From assembly GCF_018614035.1 (NCBI RefSeq), contig NZ_JAGGPA010000011.1, positions 62,001 through 126,000 on the forward strand: a stretch of DNA of 64,000 bases, given 5' to 3'. Position 1 is the stretch's first letter, and every line of letters begins with the position of its first letter. This stretch comes from Streptomyces sp. ISL-96. GTDB lineage: Bacteria > Actinomycetota > Actinomycetes > Streptomycetales > Streptomycetaceae. The position numbers and the translations under genes were made by a program. Below are positions 33,588-43,406 of this stretch, one piece after another. The notes beneath the pieces were generated by a model. It was not told where the DNA came from, made no database searches, and worked only from the letters and a program-made list of their open reading frames with translations.

Positions 33588-34550
33588 TCACGCTGGATCG
33601 GGACCACGTAGATCGCCGGCAAAGGCGGTGCGCAGGTATGCGGCCGCCTGCCCGAGGGCACGGCTGCCCGCGTCGAGGGTTCCTGCCATGGCGAAGAAGC
33701 CGTGGGCCACGCCCGGATAGCGGGTCGACTCGACCGGGACACCGCTGTCGCGCAGGCGTTGGGCGTACTGCTCGCCCTCGTCGCGCAGGGGGTCGTACTC
33801 GGCGGTGATCACCAGCGCCTGCGGCAGACCGGCATGGCTGGATGCGCGCAGCGGGGACACGAGAGGGTTGTTTCCGTCCTCGGGGGAGGTCAGGTAATTG
33901 TCCCAGTACCACTGCACGGACTTGCTGTTGAAGAGCAGCGGATCGCTGTTCTCGCGGCGGGACTCGGTGTCGGCGAGGTAGTCCGTATTGGGGTAGACGA
34001 GCAACTGGGCCCGGATGGCGGGGCCGCCCGCGTCCCGCGCCATGAGGGTCATGGCGGCGGCCAGGTTGCCGCCGGCGCTGTCGCCTCCGACAGCGATGCG
34101 CGAGGGGTCGGCGCCGAGGCGTGCGGCGTGGTCGGCGGCCCAGCGCAGGCCCGCGAAGCAGTCGTGGAGTGCGGCCGGGAACTTGTTCTCCGGCGCCAGG
34201 CGGTAACCCACCGCGATGGTGAGGCAGCCGGCGCCATTGGCCAGGCTCCGGCAGATCGCGTCGCTCGTCTCGATGCTCCCCAGAGTCCAGCCGCCGCCGA
34301 AGAAGTACACGAGGACGGGGAGGGGGTCCGGGCCGGCGTCGGGGCGGTAGACGCGGACAGGCAGTGGGCCGGCGGGCCCTGGTATCGACTCGTCGAGCAC
34401 TTCTCGTACGGGCTCAGGCGTTCCCGCGTCGGCCTGGACGGCGGCGAGGTCGGCCGCCCTGGCCTCGTCCAGTGTCATCTCGTACAGCGGTCGAGCGCCT
34501 TGCGCGGCACGCTGGTCGTACAGGGCTTGGAGCTGCGGATCAAAAGCCAT
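33588..34550 (-). CDS. Alpha/beta-hydrolase esterase (HSL/carboxylesterase IV family)
   Basis: A 320-residue cytoplasmic esterase. The nucleophile elbow is GGDSAGGN (Ser near residue 155), the acid lies in EYDPLRDEGE, and the catalytic His in VAHGFFAM. The oxyanion segment, usually HGGG, reads FFGGGW, a substitution of the first His position that is tolerated in some members. The ATG at 34550 has GGAGAG upstream; upstream in-frame codons would add an unlikely Gly/Arg-rich leader. Substrate unknown, probably short-chain esters. Confidence 0.87.
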   Translation of the reverse strand: MAFDPQLQALYDQRAAQGARPLYEMTLDEARAADLAAVQADAGTPEPVREVLDESIPGPAGPLPVRVYRPDAGPDPLPVLVYFFGGGWTLGSIETSDAICRSLANGAGCLTIAVGYRLAPENKFPAALHDCFAGLRWAADHAARLGADPSRIAVGGDSAGGNLAAAMTLMARDAGGPAIRAQLLVYPNTDYLADTESRRENSDPLLFNSKSVQWYWDNYLTSPEDGNNPLVSPLRASSHAGLPQALVITAEYDPLRDEGEQYAQRLRDSGVPVESTRYPGVAHGFFAMAGTLDAGSRALGQAAAYLRTAFAGDLRGPDPA

Positions 34551-34636
34551 GGTCTCTCCGGTCCGGCCGGGCCGGCCGCGGCCCGTGGGGTTCGCGCCGG
34601 TGTCTCGGCCAGTCACCGTACCAAGCCGACGGCTGC

Positions 34637-35314
34637 CTACGGCAGTTGCCAGTCCACCGGCTGCGCGCCCTGGCGGACGAGCAGTTCATTGGTGCGGCTG
34701 AACGGCCGCGAGCCGAAGAAACCGCGGTCCGCCGACATCGGTGACGGGTGCGCCGACTCGATGGCCGGGAGGTCGCCGAGCAGGGGCCGCAGGTTACGGG
34801 CGTCACGCCCCCACAGCACGGACACCAGCGGCTTTCCGCGCGCCACGAGCGCCCGGATCGCCTGTTCGGTGACCTCTTCCCAGCCCTTGCCACGATGCGC
34901 CGCGGGCTTGCGAGGAGCGGTGGTGAGCGCCCTGTTGAGCAGCAGCACGCCCTGCCGGGTCCACGGCGTCAAGTCACCGTTGGACGGCCGTGGCAAGCCG
35001 AGGTCTGTGTGCAGTTCCCGGTAGATGTTCTCCAGGCTGCCCGGCAACTGGCGTACGTCGGGCGAGACGGCGAAGCTGTGGCCGATGGCCATTCCCGGCG
35101 TCGGGTACGGATCCTGACCCACCATCAGGACCCGTACCTCGTCGAAGGGCTGCTGGAAGGCACGCAGGACATGTGCGCCGGCGGGAAGATAGGTGCGGCC
35201 TGCCGCGATCTCCGCGCGCAGGAAGTCGCCCATCGCGGCGATGCGCCCGGCCACGGGACGCAGCGCGTCGGCCCATCCGGGCTCGACAAGTTCGTTCAAC
35301 GGTAGTGCTGCCAC
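34637..35314 (-). CDS. ung: Uracil-DNA glycosylase (family 1)
   Basis: A 225-residue base-excision repair enzyme removing uracil from DNA. All family-1 motifs are present: the water-activating [16 protein letters not shown] (catalytic Asp), [11 protein letters not shown] (uracil recognition), VSVLWGRDA, and the minor-groove intercalation loop [18 protein letters not shown] with catalytic His. Length is normal. It starts at a GTG without a strong ribosome site and is divergent from the kinase-like gene with 105 bases between. Confidence 0.95.
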   Translation of the reverse strand: MAALPLNELVEPGWADALRPVAGRIAAMGDFLRAEIAAGRTYLPAGAHVLRAFQQPFDEVRVLMVGQDPYPTPGMAIGHSFAVSPDVRQLPGSLENIYRELHTDLGLPRPSNGDLTPWTRQGVLLLNRALTTAPRKPAAHRGKGWEEVTEQAIRALVARGKPLVSVLWGRDARNLRPLLGDLPAIESAHPSPMSADRGFFGSRPFSRTNELLVRQGAQPVDWQLP

Positions 35315-35419
35315 GGCAGATCACTCTACCGGCGTACGGCGCACGGGTGCTGCCCGCCCAGGCGCGGGGGGCTCCGGATAGGCTGCCGCCGTCACTCCTC
35401 CTCTTCCTGGAGCCGGTCC

Positions 35420-36439
35420 TTGAGGTCACGCGGGCGTTCATCGTGGGTGCTGGGGGTCGACTCCGGCGGATCGGGGCTGCGGGTGGCGCTCGCGGACGCC
35501 TCGGACACCGGCCGTACGGAGATCACCGCGTCGCGTGAGCCCGTACGCACGGGGCCCGCCGGAATCGACGCGGCGCATCTGCTGGACCAGCTGCTGCCCA
35601 TGGCCCGCGCGCTCCTCGGCGACGCCGAAGGCCGGGACGGCGCCGCGTCCCCCGTCACGATCGGCGCCGTCGCGATCGGCGCGGCCGGGATGGCGACCCT
35701 CGGCGACGATCTGTTGGCCCGGCTGCCCGGGGCGCTGGAGAGCTCGCTGGGCGTACGCCGTCTCGCGCTGGCCGCCGACGCCGTCACGGCGTACGCGGGA
35801 GCCCTCGGCATGCGGCCGGGAGCGGTGGTCGCGGCCGGCACCGGCATGATCGCGCTGGGTACGGATCTGGCGGCCTGGCGCAGGGCCGACGGCTGGGGCC
35901 ATCTGCTCGGTGACTGCGGCGGCGGTGCCTGGATCGGCCGTGCCGGGCTCGAAGCGGCGATGCGCGCCCACGACGGGAGGCCCGGCGGCTCCCCCGCCCT
36001 GCTGACCCGCGTGGAGGCGGTTTTCGGTCCCGCGCCGGAGCTTCCCGGCCTGCTCTACCCGCGCGCCGACCGCCCCGCCGTACTCGCGTCGTTCGCGCCG
36101 GAAGTGGCCCACTGCGCGACGGCGGAACCTGCCGATCCGGTCGCGGCGGGGATCCTGCGGGACGCGGCCTGGCACATCGCCGACGCCGCCGCCGCGGTCT
36201 GCCCGCCGTCCGGGGCGTGCGAAGTGGCTTTCACCGGCGGCCTGTTCAAGATCGGCGACCCGCTGCTCGTGCCGCTGCGGGCCGCACTCGCCGAGCGGCT
36301 GCCGCACGCCCGTACGGTCTCGGCGGCCGGAGATCCGCTGGCGGGAGCCGTGCGCGTCGCCGCGTCGCTCGCCACCGGCAGCCTGCGGCTGCCGGTCGAC
36401 GGGCGCCTGCTGCACGTACCGACAGAGCAGGGCAGTTGA
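35420..36439 (+). CDS. BadF/BadG-type ATPase, probable N-acetylglucosamine kinase
   Basis: A 339-residue ASKHA-fold kinase-like protein. The phosphate-1 motif is VLGVDSGGSGLRVAL, the second phosphate loop AAGTGMIALG near residue 138, the sugar-binding region WGHLLGDCGGGAWIG, and the adenosine motif FTGGLFKIGDPLL. The arrangement is that of eukaryote-type GlcNAc kinases. I use the TTG at 35420, which has a GGAG site; a GTG nine codons later is an alternative. The next gene follows after about 95 bases. Confidence 0.78.
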   Translation: MRSRGRSSWVLGVDSGGSGLRVALADASDTGRTEITASREPVRTGPAGIDAAHLLDQLLPMARALLGDAEGRDGAASPVTIGAVAIGAAGMATLGDDLLARLPGALESSLGVRRLALAADAVTAYAGALGMRPGAVVAAGTGMIALGTDLAAWRRADGWGHLLGDCGGGAWIGRAGLEAAMRAHDGRPGGSPALLTRVEAVFGPAPELPGLLYPRADRPAVLASFAPEVAHCATAEPADPVAAGILRDAAWHIADAAAAVCPPSGACEVAFTGGLFKIGDPLLVPLRAALAERLPHARTVSAAGDPLAGAVRVAASLATGSLRLPVDGRLLHVPTEQGS

Positions 36440-36534
36440 ACTCAAAGCGACTCACGGGATAAATCCGGACAGACACCGCTTCAATGCCCCCTCCCCGAAC
36501 AGCCAAGCACACAAACCCAGTAGCATGCGGCGCC

Positions 36535-37461
36535 ATGAGCTCCCCCACTGGGCCCGCATCCGGCCTGCCTGTACGAATGCCGCGACCACGACAGTCCGGA
36601 CGGCACCGCCGGCCGGAACCCGCGGTGGCGCCCGAGGGCGCGCCCGCGTTTGTCCTCGCCGTCCCCGGTACCCCGGGCAGCGCGTCGCGCAGCCTGGCGG
36701 AGGAAGTCGTCAGTATCGCCCGTTCCGAGCTGCCCGGTCTTGACGCCCGGATCGGCTACCTCGACGGCGACAACGCCGAGTACCCCTCTCTTGAGAATGT
36801 CCTCGCGCACACCGCCACCGAGCGCACCGCGCGCTACGAGCAGGCGCTCGCGGCGGGCCGCGAGGCCGCCGAGCCGCAGGGTCCGGTCGCCGTCGTGGTG
36901 CCGCTCCTCGCCGGCCCGGAGAACGCCCTGATGCGCCGGATACGGCAGGCCGTCATGGACAGCCGTGCCGCCGTTGAACTGACCGATGTCCTCGGCCCGC
37001 ACCCGCTGCTCGCCGAGGCCCTGCACGTGCGCCTCTCCGAGGCCGGTCTGTCCCGCGCCGACCGTGCCAGGCTGTTCACGGTCGCCACCGCGGCCGACGG
37101 CATCATCCTGGCCACCGTGGGCGGCGACGAGGCCGTGCAGGCCGCCGGCATCACCGGCATGCTGCTGGCCGCGCGTCTCGCCGTACCGGTGATCGCCGCC
37201 GCGCTCGACGAGGAAGGTTCGGTCGGCGCCGTCGCGGAGCAGCTGCGCGGTTCCGGTTCCACGCAGCTCGCCCTCGCGCCGTACGTCATCGGTCCCGAGG
37301 TGCCCGACAGCCTCCTGGACGCGGCCGTCAAGGAGGCGGACTGCGCGACCGCCGAGCCGCTGGGCGCGTACCCGGCGATCGGCAAGCTCGCGCTGTCGCA
37401 CTACACGACCGCGCTGGGCATCGCCCCGCAGCAGCAGGCGCAGGGCATGCCTGCCCACTGA
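36535..37461 (+). CDS. CbiX/sirohydrochlorin-chelatase-like protein
   Basis: A 308-residue protein with two chelatase-like halves (FVLAVPGTPGSASRSLAEEV and VAVVVPLLAGPENALMRRIR). True CbiX enzymes have a metal-inserting His at the HGS position of strand 1; here that position reads AVPGT, so catalysis is doubtful. The C-terminal domain includes AADGIILATVGGDEAVQAAG. The N-terminal 40 residues are basic and Pro-rich. The ATG at 36535 has only a weak ribosome site but matches the start PTGPASGLPVRMPRPRQ I know from Streptomyces homologues. No tetrapyrrole genes are adjacent. Confidence 0.65.
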   Translation: MSSPTGPASGLPVRMPRPRQSGRHRRPEPAVAPEGAPAFVLAVPGTPGSASRSLAEEVVSIARSELPGLDARIGYLDGDNAEYPSLENVLAHTATERTARYEQALAAGREAAEPQGPVAVVVPLLAGPENALMRRIRQAVMDSRAAVELTDVLGPHPLLAEALHVRLSEAGLSRADRARLFTVATAADGIILATVGGDEAVQAAGITGMLLAARLAVPVIAAALDEEGSVGAVAEQLRGSGSTQLALAPYVIGPEVPDSLLDAAVKEADCATAEPLGAYPAIGKLALSHYTTALGIAPQQQAQGMPAH

Positions 37462-37468
37462 GCACGGC

Positions 37469-37525
37469 GAACGCCCGAGGGCCCGCACCGAGCGTCGAGC
37501 GACCGGTACGGGCCCCCGGGCGTTC
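37469..37525. terminator. Hairpin between CbiX-like and lactonase genes
   Basis: Two 17-base arms (37469-37485 and 37509-37525) pair with one mismatch across a 23-base loop, in the gap between two convergent genes. Confidence 0.7.
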
Positions 37526-37536
37526 CTGTCGGCCTG

Positions 37537-38604
37537 TCAGCCGAAGACGACGCAGGAGGCCGCCGGCGCCTCGATTGAGCCCGCGCGGCGCGGGATGCCC
37601 GTCTCCTGGTCGATGTCGAACCAGGTGACGTCCCCCGATCGTCCATTGGCGACGTAGAGCCTGCGCCCCGAAGGATCCAGGGCGAGGTCGCGCGGCCACC
37701 GACCGCCGCACTCCACCGTCGTCACGAACTCCGCCTTCGCTCCGGACGCGTCGAGCGCGAGCACGGCGATGCTGTCGCTCCCCCGGCCGGCCACCCACAG
37801 GAAGCGTCCGTCGCGGGCCACGACGACCTCGGAGGGGTACGTCGTCCCTTCCGTGCCCGGCGCCACCACAGGAGCCTCACCGAGCGGTACGAGCACTCCG
37901 GACTCGGCGTCCCAGCGGCAGACGGTGACGGCCGGCTCCAGCTCACCCAGGACGTACGCGTGACCGCCCGCGGGGTGGAAGGCCAGGTGGCGCGGCCCGG
38001 AGCCCGGCCGCAGCGCGGTCTCGGTGTGCACGCGCAGCGTCCCGGTGGTCGCCGCGAGCTCGCAGACCCGTACGGAGTCGGTGCCGAGGTCGACGCTGAG
38101 CACCCACCGTCCCGTGGGGTCGGGCAGCACCTGGTGCGCGTGCGGTCCCGCCTGGCGGTCCTCATGGGGGCCGTTGCCGCGATGGTGCAGTACGGCGGTG
38201 GCCGCTTCCAGAGCGCCGTCCGCGCCGACGGGGAGCACCGTGACGCTCCCCGAACCGTAGTTGGCGGTCAGCAGATGCCCGTCGGCGAGCGCGAGATGGG
38301 TGGGCGCGGCGCCGCCCACGAGGACCGGCCTGCCTGCCGGTACCGGGGCGCCGTCGCCGGTCACGTCGAAGGCCGCGGCCGCCCCGTCGTCGGTCTCACT
38401 CACGGCGTACAAAACCGTTCCGCCGGGGGCGAGCGCGAGGAATGAGGGGTCGGAGACGGCGTCGGTCGCCCCGAGCACGGTCAGCGCGCCTGTCTCCGGG
38501 TCCACGGCGGCGGCAACGATCCCGCGGCCCCCTGCCGAGGTGAACGACCCGATGAACGCCCGCCCGGACCGCCCGGACCGCTCGGCCTCGTTGCTGCTGC
38601 TCAC
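37537..38604 (-). CDS. Lactonase family seven-bladed propeller (Pgl-like)
   Basis: A 355-residue propeller of the 6-phosphogluconolactonase (YbhE/Pgl) type. Typical blade features are FIGSFTSAGGRGIVAAAVDPETG at the start, FLALAPGGTVLYAVSE, GPHEDRQAGPHAHQVLPDPTG (His-rich active-site strand), GPRHLAFHPAGGHAYVLGE and WPRDLALDPSGRRLYVANG. It is cytoplasmic. The GTG at 38604 follows AAAGGGG. It might act in the pentose phosphate pathway or on another lactone; no partner genes are adjacent. Confidence 0.82.
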   Translation of the reverse strand: MSSSNEAERSGRSGRAFIGSFTSAGGRGIVAAAVDPETGALTVLGATDAVSDPSFLALAPGGTVLYAVSETDDGAAAAFDVTGDGAPVPAGRPVLVGGAAPTHLALADGHLLTANYGSGSVTVLPVGADGALEAATAVLHHRGNGPHEDRQAGPHAHQVLPDPTGRWVLSVDLGTDSVRVCELAATTGTLRVHTETALRPGSGPRHLAFHPAGGHAYVLGELEPAVTVCRWDAESGVLVPLGEAPVVAPGTEGTTYPSEVVVARDGRFLWVAGRGSDSIAVLALDASGAKAEFVTTVECGGRWPRDLALDPSGRRLYVANGRSGDVTWFDIDQETGIPRRAGSIEAPAASCVVFG

Positions 38605-38725
38605 CGTGGAGCCCCTTTCCGCCAGTTGACCGCGTACAGCCGCAAGAGCTGTGACAGCTTTGATCACATTCTGCCGGGGTGTCGGCGTTCGACGGTAGGG
38701 GCAGGTCTAGACCACTTGGCCCCGG

Positions 38726-40249
38726 TCAGTGTGATGCCGAGCGCGGCGAGCTTCGCAAGGGCTCGTCGAGCTGGGCGAGCAGTGTCTCCAGCCCGTGCAG
38801 ATGGGCGAGCGCCGGCTCGGCGGGGAGCGGCACGGGGTCGGCAGCCGCTGTCGCGCCGCGCTCGGTGTCGCGTACGGCACCGGGCGTATCGGGCGCATTG
38901 GGCGTGCCGGGCGAGACCAGCGCCCCTACCGCCGCTTCGACGCGCCAGCAGGCCGCTGCGAGCCGGGCGTCATGGCCCGCGTACGGGTCCGCCGCCACGG
39001 AAGCCAGTCCTCGTACCTCTCGGGCGCATTCGTCGAGCAGCGCCAGCACCTGGCGCGCCCGGGCCTTGCGGGCACGGAACGGGCTGAGCGGATGAATCAG
39101 CGGCGCGAGAGACACCCGCACGCGCCCGAGCAGCAGCTCCAGCTCGGCGGCCCGCGCAGCCGGGTCGGCAAGGTCTGATCCCGCCAGCCGGGCGACCGCC
39201 TCGGCCGTGCAGGCGCGCACGCAGTGCAGGGTGCGCTGGATCCAGGCGTCGGTGGCGCCGTGGGTGGTGACCGGCAGGACGAGGGCGACGGCCAGGGCCG
39301 CGCCGATCGCGCCGACGGCGGTCTCCTCGAAGCGCAGGAGCAGCAGTCCGGGGTGCAGGACGCCGAGCAGTCCGTACAGCAGACCGGCCATGACGGTCAC
39401 GAAGAACATCATCCAGCTGTACGAGGGCGCGGCCGTGTAGAAGATCCCGAAGACGCACACCGCGACCAGCGCGGCGGTCGGCACCGGGGCCCCGGCGAGC
39501 GGGACCGCGATCAGCAGGCCGGCTCCGATGCCGGCGACCGTACCGAGGACGCGACGAAAGCCCCGTACCAGCGTCTCGCCGCGCGCCGTGGTGTTGACGA
39601 AGATCCACCAGGCGGTGCCGACGGCCCAGTACCAGCGCTCCTGGGAGAGCAGCTGGCCCAGTGCGAGCGCGAACGCGCACGCGGCGGTGACCTGGAACGC
39701 CTGGCGGGTGGTGGGCCGGGCGAGGCCGCGCCCCGTCAGCGGGGCCGGGGTGGCGGGCGGCGGGGTGCGCCGCTCGATGCACCACGCCCCGAAGCGCACG
39801 GCGGCCGACACGGCGACGGCGAGCGCGACGGCGGCGTACAGCTCGGGCAGCTGGCCCGGCACGGCGTGCAGGAACTGGGTGGCGAAGAACTGCATGAACG
39901 CGAAGATGCCGAGCGCGTGCCCGCGCGGCCCCCACCGCCTGGCGTACGCGCCGCAGAAGACGACCAGGAGAAACGCCAGGTCGCGCAGGAGCGGCGCGTC
40001 GTGCAGGGCCGTCGCGAGGGCTAGCACCGGGAAGCCCGCGACCGGGAGCAGCGCGGTCGTGACGGCCTGGCGGCGCGTGGTCGCGTCCTGGACGGTGAAG
40101 AGCGCGAGGAGCGCGGCGAGTCCCGCGGTGATGGAGGCGGTCAGGGACAGCCCGGCCAGTTCGGCGGCTGCCACCGACAGGCCCACGCCGATGACGGCGC
40201 GCGTGGAGACGCGCAGACGCAGCAGCCCCGGATCAGGAGCGGTAAACAT
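38726..40249 (-). CDS. FUSC family inner-membrane protein
   Basis: A 507-residue protein with two sets of about five to six membrane helices: residues ~10-145 and, after a basic linker, ~185-320 (WYWAVGTAWWIFVNTTARGE marks the start of the second set). A mainly helical cytoplasmic C-terminal region follows, ending near an Ala/Pro-rich tail. This is the aromatic-acid-exporter/fusaric-acid-resistance architecture. Start choice is uncertain: the ATG at 40249 or a GTG nine bases upstream. It is divergent from an Lrp-type regulator, a plausible controller. Confidence 0.8.
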   Translation of the reverse strand: MFTAPDPGLLRLRVSTRAVIGVGLSVAAAELAGLSLTASITAGLAALLALFTVQDATTRRQAVTTALLPVAGFPVLALATALHDAPLLRDLAFLLVVFCGAYARRWGPRGHALGIFAFMQFFATQFLHAVPGQLPELYAAVALAVAVSAAVRFGAWCIERRTPPPATPAPLTGRGLARPTTRQAFQVTAACAFALALGQLLSQERWYWAVGTAWWIFVNTTARGETLVRGFRRVLGTVAGIGAGLLIAVPLAGAPVPTAALVAVCVFGIFYTAAPSYSWMMFFVTVMAGLLYGLLGVLHPGLLLLRFEETAVGAIGAALAVALVLPVTTHGATDAWIQRTLHCVRACTAEAVARLAGSDLADPAARAAELELLLGRVRVSLAPLIHPLSPFRARKARARQVLALLDECAREVRGLASVAADPYAGHDARLAAACWRVEAAVGALVSPGTPNAPDTPGAVRDTERGATAAADPVPLPAEPALAHLHGLETLLAQLDEPLRSSPRSASH

Positions 40250-40477
40250 CCTCTTCACGACGGTAGGTTCCGCCCCCTGCTCTTCGGACCTCGGACTTCG
40301 GACATGGCAAAGGCGCCGCGGGTCCGGAGGCGGCTTCGTTGCCGTCCGGCACTGGCGGCGCCATCGATGAGTAAAGGAAAGCATCAAGAGGCACACTGGC
40401 TCAACTCGATGAGATCACACTGGGCCATTGGTACTGTCTACAGTCGGAAGACCGGGCCAGAAGGAGACCAACGGATC

Positions 40478-40966
40478 ATGGCAGTGGACGAGCTCGACAC
40501 CCGCATCCTGCGGCTCCTCATCGAGCAGCCGCGCACCAGCGTGCGCGAGTACGCCCGTCTCCTGGGCATCGCGCGCGGGACGCTCCAGGCCCGGCTCGAC
40601 CGGCTGGAGCGCGACGGCGTGATCACCGGTACGGGCCCCGCCCTGTCGCCCGCCGCTCTCGGCCACCCCGTGCTCGCCTTCGTACACGTCGAGGTGACCC
40701 AGGGGCATCTGGACGAAGTGGGTGACGCGCTGGCTGCCGTACCCGAGATCATCGAGGCGTTCTCCATCACCGGCGGCGGCGACCTGCTGACGCGGGTGGC
40801 GGCCCGCGACAACGGGCATCTGGAGGACGTCATCCAGCGGCTGATCCAGATTCCCGGCGTCGTACGGACACGGACCGAGGTGGCGCTGCGCGAGCGGGTA
40901 CCGCACCGGCTGCTTCCGCTGGTCGAGTCGGTGGGCAGGGCGACGGCGGCCGCGAAGCGGGACTGA
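40478..40966 (+). CDS. Lrp/AsnC family transcriptional regulator
   Basis: A 162-residue regulator. An N-terminal helix-turn-helix (DELDTRILRLLIEQPRTSVREYA, GTLQARLDRLERDGVI) is followed by a RAM effector domain (about residues 65-145) with the beta-strand LAFVHVEVTQGHLDEV and the glycine patch ITGGGDLLTRVA. The ATG has AAGGAG 11 bases upstream. It is divergent from the FUSC gene across 228 bases, where its operator would be expected, and 35 bases upstream of the HAD gene. Confidence 0.87.
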   Translation: MAVDELDTRILRLLIEQPRTSVREYARLLGIARGTLQARLDRLERDGVITGTGPALSPAALGHPVLAFVHVEVTQGHLDEVGDALAAVPEIIEAFSITGGGDLLTRVAARDNGHLEDVIQRLIQIPGVVRTRTEVALRERVPHRLLPLVESVGRATAAAKRD

Positions 40967-41001
40967 CCGGCGGGGTTGGCACGGCTTGGCATGCTGGTGT
41001 C

Positions 41002-41751
41002 ATGAGCCACCCGCACCGCACCTCGGTCATCTTCGATCTCGACGGCACGCTCGTGGACAGCGAGCCGAACTACTACCGGGCGGGCAGGCAGCTGCTCGCC
41101 CAGTACGGCGTCACGGACTTCGGCTGGGAGGAACACACCCGCTTCATCGGCATCAGTACGCGCGAGACGCTGGCGGCGCTGCGTGAGCGGTACGGGATCA
41201 CGGCGCCGCTCGACGAGATGCTCGCCGGCAAGAACCGGCTGTATCTGGAGCTGGCCGCCGCGGCGACGGAGGTGTTCCCCGAGATGCGGAGGTTCGTGGA
41301 GCGGCTGCACGCCGAAGGGACGCCGATGATCGTGGCCTCGGGCTCGTCCCGCGCCGCCATCGAGGCGGTGCTCGCGGGCACCGGCCTGGACGCCCTGATC
41401 ACCGACGTCGTCTCGGCCGAGGAGGTCCCGCACGGCAAGCCCGCGCCCGACGTCTTCCTGGAGGCCGCCCGCAGGATCGGCGCGGAGCCGGCCGACTGCG
41501 TGGTCCTGGAGGACGCCCCGGCCGGCGCGGCGGCGGCGCACGCCGCGGGCATGCGCTGCGTCGCCGTGCCCTATGTGCGCGGGACGGCGAACGATCCGGC
41601 GTTCGCCACGGCCGGGCTGCTCTTCCCGGGCGGCCAGAGCGAGTTCACGGCGCAGGCGGCGTACGAATGGCTCGGACAGTACGGCTGCCGCTGCCAGATC
41701 GTTTCCGGCCAGGGCATTTCGCGCTCCCGCGAGGGAAGTACCCCTCCATGA
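41002..41751 (+). CDS. HAD hydrolase, beta-phosphoglucomutase-like
   Basis: A 249-residue HAD enzyme with the classic motif I FDLDGTLVDSE, motif II VASGSSRAAIE, the Lys in VPHGKPAPDVF and motif IV VLEDAPAGAAAA, plus a helical cap after residue 17. These fit sugar-phosphate phosphatases and beta-phosphoglucomutases. The stop overlaps the ATG of the GH13 gene (ATGA), so the pair is translationally coupled and probably handles glucose-phosphate or alpha-glucoside metabolism together. Confidence 0.87.
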   Translation: MSHPHRTSVIFDLDGTLVDSEPNYYRAGRQLLAQYGVTDFGWEEHTRFIGISTRETLAALRERYGITAPLDEMLAGKNRLYLELAAAATEVFPEMRRFVERLHAEGTPMIVASGSSRAAIEAVLAGTGLDALITDVVSAEEVPHGKPAPDVFLEAARRIGAEPADCVVLEDAPAGAAAAHAAGMRCVAVPYVRGTANDPAFATAGLLFPGGQSEFTAQAAYEWLGQYGCRCQIVSGQGISRSREGSTPP

Positions 41752-43406
41752 CAACGTTCCGCCCCGCTCCCGCCTGGCTGGCCGACGCCGTCTTCTACCA
41801 GATCTACCCGCAGTCCTTCGCCGACTCCAACGGCGACGGCATCGGTGACTTCAACGGCATCACCGAACGCCTCGACCACCTCGCCTGGCTGGGGGTGAAC
41901 ACGGTCTGGCTCAACCCGTGCTTCGCCTCGCCCTTCCTCGACGCCGGCTACGACATCAGCGACTACCTCACGGTCGCCCCGCGCTACGGCACCGACGACG
42001 ACCTCGCCGCCCTCGTGGAGGCGGCCGGCCGGCGGGGCATTCGCGTACTCCTCGACCTCGTCGCAGGCCACACCTCCGACCAGCACCCCTGGTTCACCGC
42101 CTCCGCCGACGACACCGGGGACCCCGCCGACGACCGCTACATCTGGACCGACGGGACCGGGCCGGCCCCGGCGGGGTTCGTGGCTTCTCCCGGCGCCCGC
42201 CGCGGGGCGTACCTGCCGAACTTCTTCGACTCCCAGCCCGCCCTCAACTTCGGCTACGCCCGCACGAATCCGGCCGAACCGTGGCGCCGGCCCGTCGACG
42301 CCGAGGGTCCGCGCGCGAACCGCGCCGCGCTCCGCGACATCATGGACCACTGGCTCGGCCTCGGCCTGTCCGGCTTCCGCGTCGACATGGCGGCCTCGCT
42401 CGTCAAGGACGACCCCGACAAGAGCGAGACGTCGAAGATCTGGACCGAGCTGCGCCACTGGCTGGACGCCGCTCACCCCGACGCGGTCCTGCTGGCGGAG
42501 TGGGGCGACCCGGCCGTGTCCGTACCGGCGGGCTTCCACGCCGACTTCTTCCTCCAGTTCGGCGGCCCCACCGTAGGGCGCCCGCTGCGCTCCCTGTGGA
42601 ACAACCGGCACGGCACCGACAACGACGACTGGGACCCCGTCGACTGCTTCTTCGACCCCGGCGGCAAGGGCTCACCCCGCCACTTCGTCGAAGCGTGGCA
42701 GGACGCCACCGCCACCATCGACGGCCGCGGGTTCGCCGCCCTGCCCACCGCCAACCACGACTTCGCCCGCCTCAACTGCGGCCCTCGCACCCCCGAGCAG
42801 CTTCCCGCCGCGTTCGCCTTCCAGCTCACCTGGCCCACGCTGCCCGCCATCTATTACGGCTATTACGGCGACGAGATCGGCATGCGCTTCGTGCCCGGCC
42901 TCCCCGACACCGAAGGCAGCGTCCTGGGCCCGCGCTACAACCGGGCGGGCTCCCGTACGCCGATGCAGTGGGACGCCACCCCGGGGGCCGGTTTCTCCAC
43001 CGCCCCGCCGGAGCGCTTCTACCTGCCCCTGGACCCCGACCCGGACCGTCCCACGGTGGCCGCCCAGCGCCGCGACGAGGGCTCCCTGCTGCACCTGGTC
43101 CGGCGCCTCGTCGCCCTGCGCACCACCACTGCGGAATTCGGCAGCGCGGGCGCGGTGGCCGTCCTGCACGACGGCCATCCCTTCGTCTACACGCGGGGCG
43201 GACGCTACCTCGTCGTCATCAATCCCCAGCGCGAGACGGCTGCCATCACCCTGCCGGAAGCCGTCTCCGGCGGTGCCCGGCCCCGGCCCGTGGAGGTCTC
43301 CGGCGTAGGCGTACACGTCGACGGGCGCACGATCACGGCGGAAGGTTTCGCGTACGGCGTCTTCGACCTGGAGCCCTCGAGAACTAAGGCCTCAGCAGCG
43401 TCTTGA
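41748..43406 (+). CDS. GH13 alpha-glucosidase/amylase family enzyme
   Basis: A 552-residue cytoplasmic glycoside hydrolase of the alpha-amylase clan. The barrel starts AVFYQIYPQSFADSNGDGIGD (a calcium-site-like region), and the active site is formed by GFRVDMA (Asp nucleophile), LLAEWGDP (Glu acid/base) and NHDFARLN (third Asp). No signal peptide is seen. GIGD-type oligo-1,6-glucosidases or sucrose-isomer hydrolases are the nearest match, with specificity unclear. Its last 23 bases overlap the end of the convergent dehydrogenase gene. Confidence 0.85.
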   Translation: MTTFRPAPAWLADAVFYQIYPQSFADSNGDGIGDFNGITERLDHLAWLGVNTVWLNPCFASPFLDAGYDISDYLTVAPRYGTDDDLAALVEAAGRRGIRVLLDLVAGHTSDQHPWFTASADDTGDPADDRYIWTDGTGPAPAGFVASPGARRGAYLPNFFDSQPALNFGYARTNPAEPWRRPVDAEGPRANRAALRDIMDHWLGLGLSGFRVDMAASLVKDDPDKSETSKIWTELRHWLDAAHPDAVLLAEWGDPAVSVPAGFHADFFLQFGGPTVGRPLRSLWNNRHGTDNDDWDPVDCFFDPGGKGSPRHFVEAWQDATATIDGRGFAALPTANHDFARLNCGPRTPEQLPAAFAFQLTWPTLPAIYYGYYGDEIGMRFVPGLPDTEGSVLGPRYNRAGSRTPMQWDATPGAGFSTAPPERFYLPLDPDPDRPTVAAQRRDEGSLLHLVRRLVALRTTTAEFGSAGAVAVLHDGHPFVYTRGGRYLVVINPQRETAAITLPEAVSGGARPRPVEVSGVGVHVDGRTITAEGFAYGVFDLEPSRTKASAAS

